Source: Paenibacillus plantarum
Lineage (GTDB): Bacteria; Bacillota; Bacilli; Paenibacillales; NBRC-103111
Length of the DNA stretch: 64,000 nt
Direction: 5' to 3'
Assembly: GCF_013141695.1 (NCBI RefSeq)
Contig: NZ_WHNY01000027.1
Coordinates: forward strand, 57,195-121,194
The translations under genes and the position numbers were made by a program. Below the pieces are notes generated by a model. The model was not told where the DNA came from. It did not search any database and saw only the letters and a program-made list of their open reading frames with translations. This document shows positions 34,879-43,199 of this stretch, in pieces. Position 1 is the first letter of the stretch; the number at the start of each line of letters is the position of its first letter.

Positions 34879-35769
34879 GTGGATTATCGATTATTGGTGT
34901 ATTTTTTGGCGGTGTGTGAGGAACTTCACTTCACCAAAGCCGCAGAGAAGCTGGGCATCAGCCAGCCTACACTTAGTCAACAGATCCGATTGCTGGAGGA
35001 TCGGGTGGGCTCTCCACTTTTTCAGCGCATCGGCAAAAAGATTTATGTGACCGAAGCGGGCGAGATTTTGCGCAAGCATAGCCGGAATATTTTTCATGAG
35101 CTGGAGCAAGCGCAGATGGCGATGAATGAGCTCCAAGGCATGCAGCGGGGACGGTTGCGGATCGGCTGTTCAGGGAATCATTTGTTGACAGCGACGATCA
35201 TGACGTTTCATGCCAAATATCCCAAAATCGAGCTATCGGTGATGGAGCTGGCAACGGAGGAAACGAAAGAAAAGCTGCTGAGCAATGAGCTGGATGTGGG
35301 TGTTGTTTTTTTGCCTGAGGAGGACGAGCAGCTGCGGTGTGTGCCGTTGTACCAAGAGAAGCTTCAACTTGTGGTGTCGGCTCAGCATGCATTTGCCCAA
35401 GATCAGGTGAGGGAGATCAGATTGGCGGAGTTGACCGAAATTCCGATTGCGATGCTGCAACAGAAGTTCTATGTTCGGCAAATGATGGATGATTGCTGTG
35501 CGCAAATTGGACTTGCTTGGAAGCCGATTGTAGAGCTGTCTACGCTGGAATCTTTGCTGCAAATGGCGAAAAATCATGTATGCGGAGCGATTCTACCTCA
35601 ATCCTATGTGGAGGGCATGGGTAATCAGATGCGTGAGCAGAAGCTGTGCGCAATCCCGATCATTGATCCCATTCCTCAGAAGGAAGTGGGGATTGTGTAT
35701 CGGAAGGATATGTTTTTGTGTAAAACGATGGATACGTTCGTAAAGCAGGTTATTCAGGAATTTGCTTAG
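34879..35769 (+). CDS. LysR-family regulator (LysR2)
   Basis: 296 residues from GTG 34879: GGGGGG lies 6 bases upstream, and the protein then begins MDYRLLVYFLAVCEELHFTKAAEKLG, aligning exactly with LysR1. The upstream in-frame ATG at 34861 falls in the operator. Winged helix-turn-helix plus effector domain. It likely controls itself and divergent ilvE through 34845-34865. A methyltransferase gene follows 30 bases later on the same strand. Confidence 0.92.
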   Translation: MDYRLLVYFLAVCEELHFTKAAEKLGISQPTLSQQIRLLEDRVGSPLFQRIGKKIYVTEAGEILRKHSRNIFHELEQAQMAMNELQGMQRGRLRIGCSGNHLLTATIMTFHAKYPKIELSVMELATEETKEKLLSNELDVGVVFLPEEDEQLRCVPLYQEKLQLVVSAQHAFAQDQVREIRLAELTEIPIAMLQQKFYVRQMMDDCCAQIGLAWKPIVELSTLESLLQMAKNHVCGAILPQSYVEGMGNQMREQKLCAIPIIDPIPQKEVGIVYRKDMFLCKTMDTFVKQVIQEFA

Positions 35770-35799
35770 TGTGCAGGAAAGAGTGAGGGTTTGGAGCAG

Positions 35800-36831
35800 A
35801 TGCGTATGAAACATATGAGTGCAGAGCAAAAGAGTCTAGTGCAACAGAAATATAAGAGCATAGAGCAGAGCGGGAAATATGTGTATGTATTTGCCTGTCA
35901 TGAAGATGAACAGGCGTTGTGTCAGCTCGAGCTGCGCACCTTGCTGGGCGCAGACGCAGTTATTGAAGCGCGCTACGCCGTCAGCGTGCGCAGGGTGGAG
36001 CCGAGTCGCAGCCCATTTCTGAAGCTGCGGATGGATGTTGCCTATGAGGCCGACAGCCTGCCGGAGTTGGCCTCGCAGTTAGAGACGTTGACCGTGCGCG
36101 GCGCAACGTTCAAGGTCGTGTTCGCGGAGACGGACACGGCGGTCAGCTATGACCGCCAGCGCAACGTAGAGCGCGAACTGGGGCTGGGGCTGCGCGGCAA
36201 GGCCGAGATGCGCAGGCCGGAGCAATATTTCGCCGTGACGGAGCTGGGAGGCCGATGGTTGTTCGGCGAGGGCAGCTACGGCGAAGCCGTGTGGCTTCAG
36301 CATCAGCAGAAGCCACAGAACTACTCCACCGCCCTAGGGACGCGCCTCGCGCGGGCGGTGGTGAACATCGCCGTGCCCGAGGTGGCGGGCACGCGGGTCA
36401 TTGACCCGTGCTGCGGCATCGGCACGGTGCTGGTGGAGGCGATGTCGATGGGGATCGACATCGTGGGCTACGACATCAACCCGCTGGCCGTGCGCGGCGC
36501 GCGGGTGAATCTAGACCACTTCGGCATGCCGGATGTGGTCCAGGTCGCGGACATGCGGACGCTCGTTCCGACGCATCCTACAGCCCTGCCAGGCAGTCCA
36601 GAGCCCATCTACGATGCGCTGATTCTGGACATGCCGTACAATCTCTGCTCTGTCCTGCCTGAGGCAGAGAAGCTGGACATGCTGCAAACCGCCCGCCGGT
36701 TAGCGCGGCGCGCGGTTATTATTACAACCGAGCAGATCGACTCGCTTTTGATCAAAGCTGGTTTTCACATCGACTCGCGCTGCACGGTGAACAAAGGCAA
36801 TTTCAGTCGGCAAATTATCGTCTGCGTCTAG
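35800..36831 (+). CDS. Trm11/THUMP-type nucleic acid methyltransferase-like protein
   Basis: 343 residues if ATG 35800 is used (GAGGG 10 bases upstream); ATG 35806 is also possible. The C-terminal half is a Rossmann methyltransferase with motif I DPCCGIGTVLVEAM, an acidic loop VGYDINPLAVRGAR and motif IV DMPYN, the (D/N)PPY-like signature of N-methylating RNA/DNA enzymes. The N-terminal part lacks a clear THUMP domain. It is closest in style to TRMT11-like tRNA guanosine methyltransferases, so substrate RNA is likely tRNA (inference). The central part is strikingly GC-rich. Confidence 0.82.
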   Translation: MRMKHMSAEQKSLVQQKYKSIEQSGKYVYVFACHEDEQALCQLELRTLLGADAVIEARYAVSVRRVEPSRSPFLKLRMDVAYEADSLPELASQLETLTVRGATFKVVFAETDTAVSYDRQRNVERELGLGLRGKAEMRRPEQYFAVTELGGRWLFGEGSYGEAVWLQHQQKPQNYSTALGTRLARAVVNIAVPEVAGTRVIDPCCGIGTVLVEAMSMGIDIVGYDINPLAVRGARVNLDHFGMPDVVQVADMRTLVPTHPTALPGSPEPIYDALILDMPYNLCSVLPEAEKLDMLQTARRLARRAVIITTEQIDSLLIKAGFHIDSRCTVNKGNFSRQIIVCV

Positions 36832-36837
36832 TCTGTT

Positions 36838-37467
36838 CTAATACATCATTTTTCCGAGAGGGCCATCCTCTGCAATCATATCCTGCAGCGCATAGACGGA
36901 AATCGGGAAGTAGAGGAATCCATAGACATAAGCGGCTAGCTCATAGACTTGAAAATATACAACTAGCGATTTATCAGCGATATAGAAATCCTGATCAGGG
37001 CGAATGCTTGTAAAATCAACTAACAAAGGAATATCACGCAGCTTGATCTCAGCTGCAATGATGGCACTCAGCTTAGCAACGTAATCACTGCCAGGTTTGA
37101 ATAATTCCTTGAGCGTGTAGCTTTTGCCAGTTTCCGTGCTGAAAGTTAACGAATTCTGGATCGTGAGTCCATGGGCTCCGCCTGAAAAAGCATAGTTCAT
37201 CAGAGATAGGCTTAGCACGCGGCGCTCATTGGTTTTGATTTCATAATAAGCCGTCACATCAGTCGAGGGGTTTTGCGGAAATCCCTGATCATGCAGCTGC
37301 TTGTTGACGGCACCTACAATCGTTGTATTGATTTGATGTTGAACCAAAGGGTTCTTCATGTGAATAACAGCAGGGTACATCAGATCTAATTTGCTCTTTA
37401 GCACTTTAAAGGTTTGTATACTTACCGGTTGGTGTTCCAAGTCCAAGTCTTGGTCCATGTCTCTCAC
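36838..37467 (-). CDS. DUF3298/DUF4163-type protein (RsiV/PdaC-like)
   Basis: 209 residues. Pattern of the DUF4163-DUF3298 pair: YPAVIHMKN..VQHQINTTI (about 30-50), YEIKTNERRVLSLSLMNYAFSGGAHGLTIQNSLTFSTETGKSYTLKELFKPGSDY (about 75-130) and a C-terminal FYIADKSLVVYFQVYELAAYVYGFLYFPISVYAL. In known relatives this region is extracytoplasmic (anti-sigma factor RsiV, deacetylase PdaC), but here no signal peptide or membrane helix is seen. Start GTG 37467 has AGGG 10 bases upstream; ATG 37458 is possible. Confidence 0.82.
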   Translation of the reverse strand: MRDMDQDLDLEHQPVSIQTFKVLKSKLDLMYPAVIHMKNPLVQHQINTTIVGAVNKQLHDQGFPQNPSTDVTAYYEIKTNERRVLSLSLMNYAFSGGAHGLTIQNSLTFSTETGKSYTLKELFKPGSDYVAKLSAIIAAEIKLRDIPLLVDFTSIRPDQDFYIADKSLVVYFQVYELAAYVYGFLYFPISVYALQDMIAEDGPLGKMMY

Positions 37468-37554
37468 GTTTCATCATCCCTACGTTTTTGCTACACCATA
37501 TTCGCTAGCTGGGCGTTTGGTTAATGATTCGAAACGATTTCACAGTATATAGAA

Positions 37555-37599
37555 AAAGAGCTCTCCCTTCATCACGATTGACGTGAGGGAAAGCTCTTT
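37555..37599 (-). terminator. Terminator after the small acidic protein
   Basis: AAAGAGCT...AGCTCTTT stem with an inner CCCT...AGGG and ATCACG/CGTGA-type pairing; T-rich on the minus strand. Confidence 0.8.
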
Positions 37600-37616
37600 G
37601 GTGTAACTGTAGCGAA

Positions 37617-37781
37617 TTATTCCTGTGAGGTGTTTTCCTCATCACTAGCATCGGATGTTGCACTTTGCAGCGCAGCTGACAATTCCTCAACCTGTTGCTG
37701 GGATTGGCTGTCTTCAGCACTCGCTTGTGCAGCATTAATCGCGTGACTGACTACGTCATCATTACTGTTCGTCGTTGACAT
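37617..37781 (-). CDS. Small acidic, Ser/Gln/Ala-rich protein of unknown function
   Basis: 54 residues from ATG 37781, supported by AAGGAGGTGATC, a near-perfect ribosome binding site. Sequence is low complexity and acidic (MSTTNSNDDVVSHAINAA start, many S, Q, E, D), without Cys or Trp and probably unstructured. It lies between the DUF3298 gene and the germinant receptor operon and is followed by a terminator. Not recognised; a small spore or stress protein is possible but unproven. Confidence 0.75.
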   Translation of the reverse strand: MSTTNSNDDVVSHAINAAQASAEDSQSQQQVEELSAALQSATSDASDEENTSQE

Positions 37782-37909
37782 GGTACGATCACCTCCTTCA
37801 CGTTTTCGCCAGGAAACTGGCGTCTTAAGCATGAGCTAAGATTCAACCAACTAAGTATGCTTCGCTTGGAGGAAAAATATGCAAATATAACGAAAGTTTT
37901 TTGCAGGTG

Positions 37910-39010
37910 TTAGTCCAAAATCCCCGTGTTAAGAATCTTGACCTTCACTTTTGGTGTAATCGGGATCTTGGGATACTGCTCACGCCACCACTCCATGCCT
38001 ATAAACAACTTGGGTTGATAGGCTGAAACCTCATGTCCAAGCTGTAGGTAATCGCAATTCGTTTTCTGCAAGGTTGCAATCACGTTAGACACCTTTGTCG
38101 TTATATCAGCTGCGATTTGCTTTTCGAGCTCTGCGAGTATGTCTTTCGTATGTTTTTTAGACTCATGTCCTGCTTCGATTAATTTAAGATCCAGGTTTAA
38201 GGAGATTTCAATGTCATGAAGACGTTTGTCCTTTTCGTTAATATGGAAATCTCGATGGGCGCTTTGCACCAGAGCTGAGTAATTCTTTCCTTCCAATTTA
38301 CCTACGATCAGCTGGTTTTTGCCCGATGTGCCATCCAGCAGAATGGCAAACTGGGTATCCTCATCATTCAGATTGACGCCGGTATACTTCCCTTCTCGAA
38401 ACAACGCGGTGCCAGCTAGACGAACCCCGTTCTCATAAGGCTCGAACCGATTAAGTGCGAAGTCATTATTGAACCTTGCTCCATCAAGTATAAAATGGAC
38501 TAATTTGTGTGAAGGGATTTTGCCCTTCTCCTTATCCTCTTCTAATAAGCCTACGAGAAATTCCGATAAGGTCTGGTCTTTAATTTTCTTCTTATCCAGC
38601 AGCTTCGAAAGATCGCCGTCATATATCGCAAGATAGCCGTATAACGGATTGGCTATAAATTGGCTCGTAATATTCAGATAGTTTAGCGGCTGATCTTTGG
38701 CGAATCGGGTGCTTATGAGAAATAGCCTAGTTTCCAGTACTGAGAGGACGCCAGGAAATTCTTTATTTGTTTTACTCACGGCGTCATAGATGTTATCGCC
38801 TGTGGACTCCAAGAATATATTGTTCGGGTTGCCTCCCCCCTGATTAGCATTCTGAAGCGAGGAAATCACATAGCTGACCTTGAGTTGCTTGCTGTCACCC
38901 TCGTAGTCTACGCCGATCACATCGACAAAAAGCAACTTCTTCAGCTGTAACTGATCCCAGCATCCTGTCAGCAACAGGCAGATGAGAAGTGAAGCCATCA
39001 CTCTCTTCAT
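37910..39010 (-). CDS. GerC-type lipoprotein subunit of a spore germinant receptor
   Basis: 366 residues, Ger(x)C family. A lipoprotein signal peptide ends in LLLTGC-WD, and the conserved GCWD start of the family is followed by DVIGVDYEG and the long beta-rich body. It is anchored to the outer face of the spore inner membrane and needed for receptor function. Its ATG overlaps the GerB stop (ATGA). It is the third gene of an A-B-C operon. Confidence 0.95.
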   Translation of the reverse strand: MKRVMASLLICLLLTGCWDQLQLKKLLFVDVIGVDYEGDSKQLKVSYVISSLQNANQGGGNPNNIFLESTGDNIYDAVSKTNKEFPGVLSVLETRLFLISTRFAKDQPLNYLNITSQFIANPLYGYLAIYDGDLSKLLDKKKIKDQTLSEFLVGLLEEDKEKGKIPSHKLVHFILDGARFNNDFALNRFEPYENGVRLAGTALFREGKYTGVNLNDEDTQFAILLDGTSGKNQLIVGKLEGKNYSALVQSAHRDFHINEKDKRLHDIEISLNLDLKLIEAGHESKKHTKDILAELEKQIAADITTKVSNVIATLQKTNCDYLQLGHEVSAYQPKLFIGMEWWREQYPKIPITPKVKVKILNTGILD

Positions 39011-40107
39011 ATCTCTTTCCTCCCCGCGCCACGCAGCCCGGAAATGATGAGCAGAACGACTGGTAGACCTACGATCAATGTGATGGACACGATATCCTGA
39101 ATTGCACCAAACTGCAGAATATCGTTACGCTTCGTCATGAAGAAACCTCCAAGGAGACAAATGCCTATTATCGTCCAAACCCATACATGCTGCTTCCCCA
39201 AGCCTTGACTGCGTAAATGTACGAATGCTTTAGCGGCCATGAAGAAATACACATAGACCGTTGCCGATACAATGCATACATAAAAGATGAGGAACAAGAT
39301 GTCAATGCTCTGCAAGATCTGGATTTGATAGTTTTTTAATATAAAAATGATGGGTTCTGGAATAAGTGTAAGCTGCTTTAAGTTGAACTTCATCGTGCAG
39401 ATCAGGCAAACGGCAATATAAAACACACCCGTGGAGACATTCGCCACTGACATCCAAAGCATCAGTTTTTTCTTGCTTTGGGTCTGTACGTACGGATAGG
39501 CATAAAGGAGCAGATCATAACCTACATAAGCGCTAAATGCGGTGTAGACACCCTTCATAATCGGATACCAGCCGCCTTGCAAAACCGGCAGCAAGTTTCT
39601 CACTTCTAGACCGTAGATTCCACTTAATACGATTAGCAAAAAGCTGATGTAAGCGAAAACCATAAAGGTTTGCGATACATTCGCAAGCTGTCTCAACGTT
39701 GACGTAGCGGCATAACCGCACACAAGGAGAAGCATAAGAATGAGAACCCACCTAGGCGTGAGTTGAAACAGCCACCTTTTTAAAATGTCACTATAAAGTA
39801 TGGTCAACAAGAGTCCGGAAAGGGTGTAATAGCATCCGAATATGAAGTTGATGCTTGCTCCAATCGGTTTACCCACAATAAGGGGGAGATAAGCATAAAA
39901 GTTACGCGTAGGGTATCGGCTGCCAAGCCACCAAAGCAACACGATGCCTACTTGCGCGGCAACTCCGGCAAGCAAAACCGCCAGCCACGTATCTTTGCCT
40001 GTAACTCCAGCTCCTACATGAGGCAGGGATAAGACTTCGGTTCCGAGTTGAACCATAACAACTAGCGAGATCAGTTGTCTTCCCGAGATCGTCTCTTCCT
40101 TTCTCAA
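39007..40107 (-). CDS. GerB-type permease subunit of a spore germinant receptor
   Basis: 366 residues, about ten transmembrane helices, APC-like spore germination permease (start ...ISGRQLISLVVMVQLGTEVLSLPH). This subunit is thought to bind the germinant. The start is TTG 40107 with a TTGA overlap to the GerA stop and AAGGAG 9 bases upstream; a TTG at 40116 directly touches that site and is less likely. Confidence 0.95.
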   Translation of the reverse strand: MRKEETISGRQLISLVVMVQLGTEVLSLPHVGAGVTGKDTWLAVLLAGVAAQVGIVLLWWLGSRYPTRNFYAYLPLIVGKPIGASINFIFGCYYTLSGLLLTILYSDILKRWLFQLTPRWVLILMLLLVCGYAATSTLRQLANVSQTFMVFAYISFLLIVLSGIYGLEVRNLLPVLQGGWYPIMKGVYTAFSAYVGYDLLLYAYPYVQTQSKKKLMLWMSVANVSTGVFYIAVCLICTMKFNLKQLTLIPEPIIFILKNYQIQILQSIDILFLIFYVCIVSATVYVYFFMAAKAFVHLRSQGLGKQHVWVWTIIGICLLGGFFMTKRNDILQFGAIQDIVSITLIVGLPVVLLIISGLRGAGRKEI

Positions 40108-41564
40108 CGCTTCCAACTCCTTGGATTTCGTGTCCTTATTCGATTGCTCGCAACCGTACCTAGAGGACGCTTACGCAAGCTCCAAATCGGTGCCCGAAAC
40201 AGCGTATCCTTCGTATCACGAAAGGAGAAGGGTGGCGTATAGTAAGGGAGTCCTAGTGTTGTCATTTGGCACAGATGGATACAAATCATCATGAAGAAGA
40301 AGGCGAGGCCAAATAAGCCGAACATGGAGGAAAGCAGGAGCGCAGGATAGCTTAACAGGCGAACCGCACTGCTCATCTCGTAAGAAGGCAGAACAAAGGA
40401 GGCGAGTCCCGTTAAAGCCGTTACGATAACGATTGTATTGGAAACCAAATTGGCCTGCACAACCACTGTTCCGATTACAATACCACCTACTACGCCGATC
40501 GTTTGACCGACGGGACTCGCTAGCCGAATGGTCGCTTCTCTTAAAATTTCAAGCATGAACATCATCGAGAGCGCCTCGAGAACCGGTGGGAACGTGGCGA
40601 ATTTCAGTGAGCTCTGTAGCGTGTTGACGAAATTGATTGGCAGCAGTTGTGGATTAAAGGCACTGACCGCCACATAAACGGCAGGTAGGCCAATCGTAAC
40701 AAAAAGGCAGCTAATGCGTAAAAGCCGATAAAAAGTGCCTATCAGCCAACTAACTTGGTAATCATCAGGACTTTGGAAGAAAGACCAGAACGTTACCGGT
40801 AGGATGATTGTATCTGGTGATCCTGCTGTTCCAATGACGATTTTCCCTTCCATTAAATAGGCACGTGCACGGTCTGGACGTTCCGTGATGAGCAGTTTTG
40901 GAAATAGGCTGAATTTCTTTTCCAGGACGAGCTCATCAATAAATCCTGGCGCCTCGACATAGTCAATGTCAATGCTTGTAAGCCTTCTGTCTAGTTCCTC
41001 TATGATCGCTGTTTGCGCAATTGACTTGATGTACATGACAGCAACCTTCGTCCGAGAGAGCCGACCAATCGTATAGGTTTTGACGACGAATTCCGTAGAA
41101 TTAATAAGCTTGCGCATCAGATTGATATTGGTATCTAAATTTTCAATGAACGCCTCGTTCGCACCGCGTAAAACCCGTTCGTTAGTCGGGATATTGATGG
41201 AGCGCTCCTTCTTTAAATCCACCCCGAGCAGGTAAAGCTTGCTGTCTCCGCTTTGATAGAGTACGACCTTACCGTACAAAATGGCCTGAACCGATTCTTC
41301 CAAACTCTCAGATTCAGCATAGTCAAGAATCGACACTACCTCGCGGATCGAATCCTGAGGACGGAGAAGCAGAGGCTGTAGAATGAAGTCTTGAACGAGA
41401 GAGGAGTCGACCAACGTCTCGAAATAAAACAGTTTGAACACGTTTCCTCCAATGAGCAGCTGTTTCGATTGAAAGTCGCTTTGCTCGGAGAACAGTTGTT
41501 TAAAATAGGACTCTGCTGCTTCAATCGATGGATGTTGTCTCACGCGTTTTCCCTCCTTCATCAT
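40104..41564 (-). CDS. GerA-type subunit of a spore germinant receptor
   Basis: 486 residues. A large hydrophilic N-terminal domain (about 1-235), then several membrane helices of the GerA/SpoVAF family (FSLFPKLLITERPDRARAYLMEGKIVIGTAGSP, LEALSMMFMLEILREATIRLASPVGQTIGVVGGIVIG). With GerB and GerC it forms a germinant-gated complex of the spore inner membrane. Start may be ATG 41564/41561 (AAGGAG) or GTG 41543 (GGAGG). Forespore sigma-G control is expected but no clear promoter was found. Confidence 0.95.
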   Translation of the reverse strand: MMKEGKRVRQHPSIEAAESYFKQLFSEQSDFQSKQLLIGGNVFKLFYFETLVDSSLVQDFILQPLLLRPQDSIREVVSILDYAESESLEESVQAILYGKVVLYQSGDSKLYLLGVDLKKERSINIPTNERVLRGANEAFIENLDTNINLMRKLINSTEFVVKTYTIGRLSRTKVAVMYIKSIAQTAIIEELDRRLTSIDIDYVEAPGFIDELVLEKKFSLFPKLLITERPDRARAYLMEGKIVIGTAGSPDTIILPVTFWSFFQSPDDYQVSWLIGTFYRLLRISCLFVTIGLPAVYVAVSAFNPQLLPINFVNTLQSSLKFATFPPVLEALSMMFMLEILREATIRLASPVGQTIGVVGGIVIGTVVVQANLVSNTIVIVTALTGLASFVLPSYEMSSAVRLLSYPALLLSSMFGLFGLAFFFMMICIHLCQMTTLGLPYYTPPFSFRDTKDTLFRAPIWSLRKRPLGTVASNRIRTRNPRSWKR

Positions 41565-41647
41565 CAGTTCTCCTTACTTTAACCTGAGAATTCCAGAAAT
41601 ATGTAAAAGTTATATGAGAGGGTATAATCAATCATGGACATGGTTGT

Positions 41648-41666
41648 CTATAGGTAAAACCTATAG
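41648..41666. promoter_or_regulatory. Palindrome with LysR-type core upstream of the PNPOx-like gene
   Basis: CTATAGGTAAAACCTATAG, a perfect inverted repeat with 8-bp arms. Its core ATAG-N7-CTAT is almost the same as the box before glyA (ATAGGTAATACCTAT). Confidence 0.65.
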
Positions 41667-41744
41667 AATAGGAATAATTAATATATTTCACAAATAGAGT
41701 CGAGGGGCGCATAATAGAAGAAAATGGAAAGAGGTGAGTGCGGT

Positions 41745-42314
41745 ATGGGGAAATCGTTTGAGGCACTGTTACCGGAGCATGAGACATTTATCGCCAAGCA
41801 ACATATCTTCTTCGTTGGTTCAGCACCATTATCAGCGGATGGGCATGTCAATATTTCGCCGAAAGGGCACGATGTGCTGCGAATTCTATCGGTCAATCAA
41901 GTGGCTTATCTGGATTTAACAGGAAGTGGGAATGAAACCAGCGCACATCTAGTGGAAAATGGCCGGATCACCATCATGTTCATGGCTATCGAAGGTCCGC
42001 CTCAGATTATCAGGCTGTATGGCAAAGGCCGTGTGGTACTGTCTGGATCTGACGAATGGGATCGGTTAGCGCCGAAGTTCGAATTGCTGCCAGGGGCGCG
42101 GCAAATCATGGTCGTTGACATTCACGAGGTGAAGTCATCCTGCGGATTCAGCGTCCCTTTTTACACCTATGAGGGTGAGCGGAATACGCTGCAAAACTGG
42201 GCGGCGAAGCAAGGGGATGAAGGGTTGCACGCCTATTGGCAGAAGAAAAATATGACGAGCATGGACGGACTTGCGACACCGATCGGCCAAAAGTTATCCA
42301 CAGGTGGTATGTGA
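41745..42314 (+). CDS. Pyridoxamine 5'-phosphate oxidase-like FMN-binding protein
   Basis: 189 residues from ATG 41745 (GAGGTG upstream). Split-barrel fold: HIFFVGSAPLSADGHVNISPKGHDVLRIL, YLDLTGSGNETSAHLVENGRITIMFMAIEGPPQIIRLYGKGRVV. This is the family of small FMN-binding oxidoreductases related to PdxH but usually without known substrate. It is not the vitamin B6 enzyme itself. The palindrome at 41648-41666 may control it. Confidence 0.87.
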   Translation: MGKSFEALLPEHETFIAKQHIFFVGSAPLSADGHVNISPKGHDVLRILSVNQVAYLDLTGSGNETSAHLVENGRITIMFMAIEGPPQIIRLYGKGRVVLSGSDEWDRLAPKFELLPGARQIMVVDIHEVKSSCGFSVPFYTYEGERNTLQNWAAKQGDEGLHAYWQKKNMTSMDGLATPIGQKLSTGGM

Positions 42315-42409
42315 TTGCCTATGCAAATATGGCCAGTGGCTCCGCCGTGTGATGCATGCCGCCAGGTTTTCCAGCCGAGGCGCAGTTCGCTAAGGGAGTG
42401 CTCGGAACC

Positions 42410-42598
42410 GTGAAAGCCTTCTATGATTTTGTGCAGCGAATCATTGTGCAATACCGTGACGACCAGCTGCTATCGAAAGCAACGCTGCGATTTCTGGAAC
42501 ATCATTTTCCAGAGTCCTGTTATTTCATGCGGAAGCTGACTGTATGTATTCCGGATGCGTCGCCACTTGGGAGTTGCCCGCTAACGCGTCCTTGCTGA
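42410..42598 (+). CDS. Doubtful small open frame
   Basis: 62 codons from GTG 42410 with AAGGGAG 11 bases upstream. The first 45 residues look protein-like (MKAFYDFVQRIIVQYRDDQL) but the end (SPLGSCPLTRPC) does not, and no family is recognised. It may be a real small gene, the remnant of one, or chance. Confidence 0.25.
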   Translation: MKAFYDFVQRIIVQYRDDQLLSKATLRFLEHHFPESCYFMRKLTVCIPDASPLGSCPLTRPC

Positions 42599-42608
42599 GG
42601 CAGGCCGA

Positions 42609-43001
42609 TTAAGCAAAATACTTCCTTAATGACGCCGGGGCTTCCCGACTTTTGCGCGTTGTGCTGTCCATCGTCACGCTGGTCACAAGGGCATCTGCAC
42701 ACAGTTGACCTTGCTCATTGCGAATCTCTTGGTGCAGCACATAGCTGGTGTTGCCAATTTTTTCGGGGCGACAACTCACGGTCAGGTGCTCCCCTTGCTT
42801 GCACTCTTTTCGGTAATTAATGTTGATATTAACAGTCACCGTCTGAATACCGAGGGCACCGAAAGTCTCGTAAGATAGCTCACACGTCTCATACCACTCT
42901 TCACGTCCCCATTCGAGGTATTCCAAATATTTCGCATTATTTACATGTCCGTTTACATCAATTTCAGTCGAGCGAACGATGATCGCTAACTTCGTTTCCA
43001 T
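42609..43001 (-). CDS. Hotdog-fold acyl-CoA thioesterase (4HBT)
   Basis: 130 residues. STEIDVNGHVNNAKYLEYLEWGREEWYE is the 4HBT signature with the active-site Asp (D15) and the N-G-H-V-N-N segment, followed by the central strand region VNININYRKECKQGEHLTVSCR. It hydrolyses acyl-CoA thioesters; chain length unknown. AAAGGAG is 9 bases before the ATG. Confidence 0.92.
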   Translation of the reverse strand: METKLAIIVRSTEIDVNGHVNNAKYLEYLEWGREEWYETCELSYETFGALGIQTVTVNININYRKECKQGEHLTVSCRPEKIGNTSYVLHQEIRNEQGQLCADALVTSVTMDSTTRKSREAPASLRKYFA

Positions 43002-43115
43002 AGAAGTGATCTCCTTTGTTTGAATGAGTAGTCTACCTATTATAGCTTTCTTGCTAGCGGGATAACCAGCGGTGACTCATAAGGTTCCAACATTTGGGGA
43101 AACTATGCGAGGTGT

Positions 43116-43141
43116 GTTTATATGTATCTAAGTGTGGGTAG
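43116..43141 (+). promoter_or_regulatory. Candidate sigma-B-like promoter of fumC
   Basis: GTTTAT-N14-GGGTAG, 59 bases before the fumC start. Spacing equals the four stronger sigma-B-like promoters but both boxes match less well. Confidence 0.4.
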
Positions 43142-43199
43142 TAGTGGGTACGGTACTAAGTAAATAGAAGTAGTATTGACAGGACCAAGGAGGGAAATT

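Noticed and set aside
41565..41744. Sigma-G promoter for the germinant receptor operon
   Set aside because: Candidate boxes matched too weakly to report as a feature.
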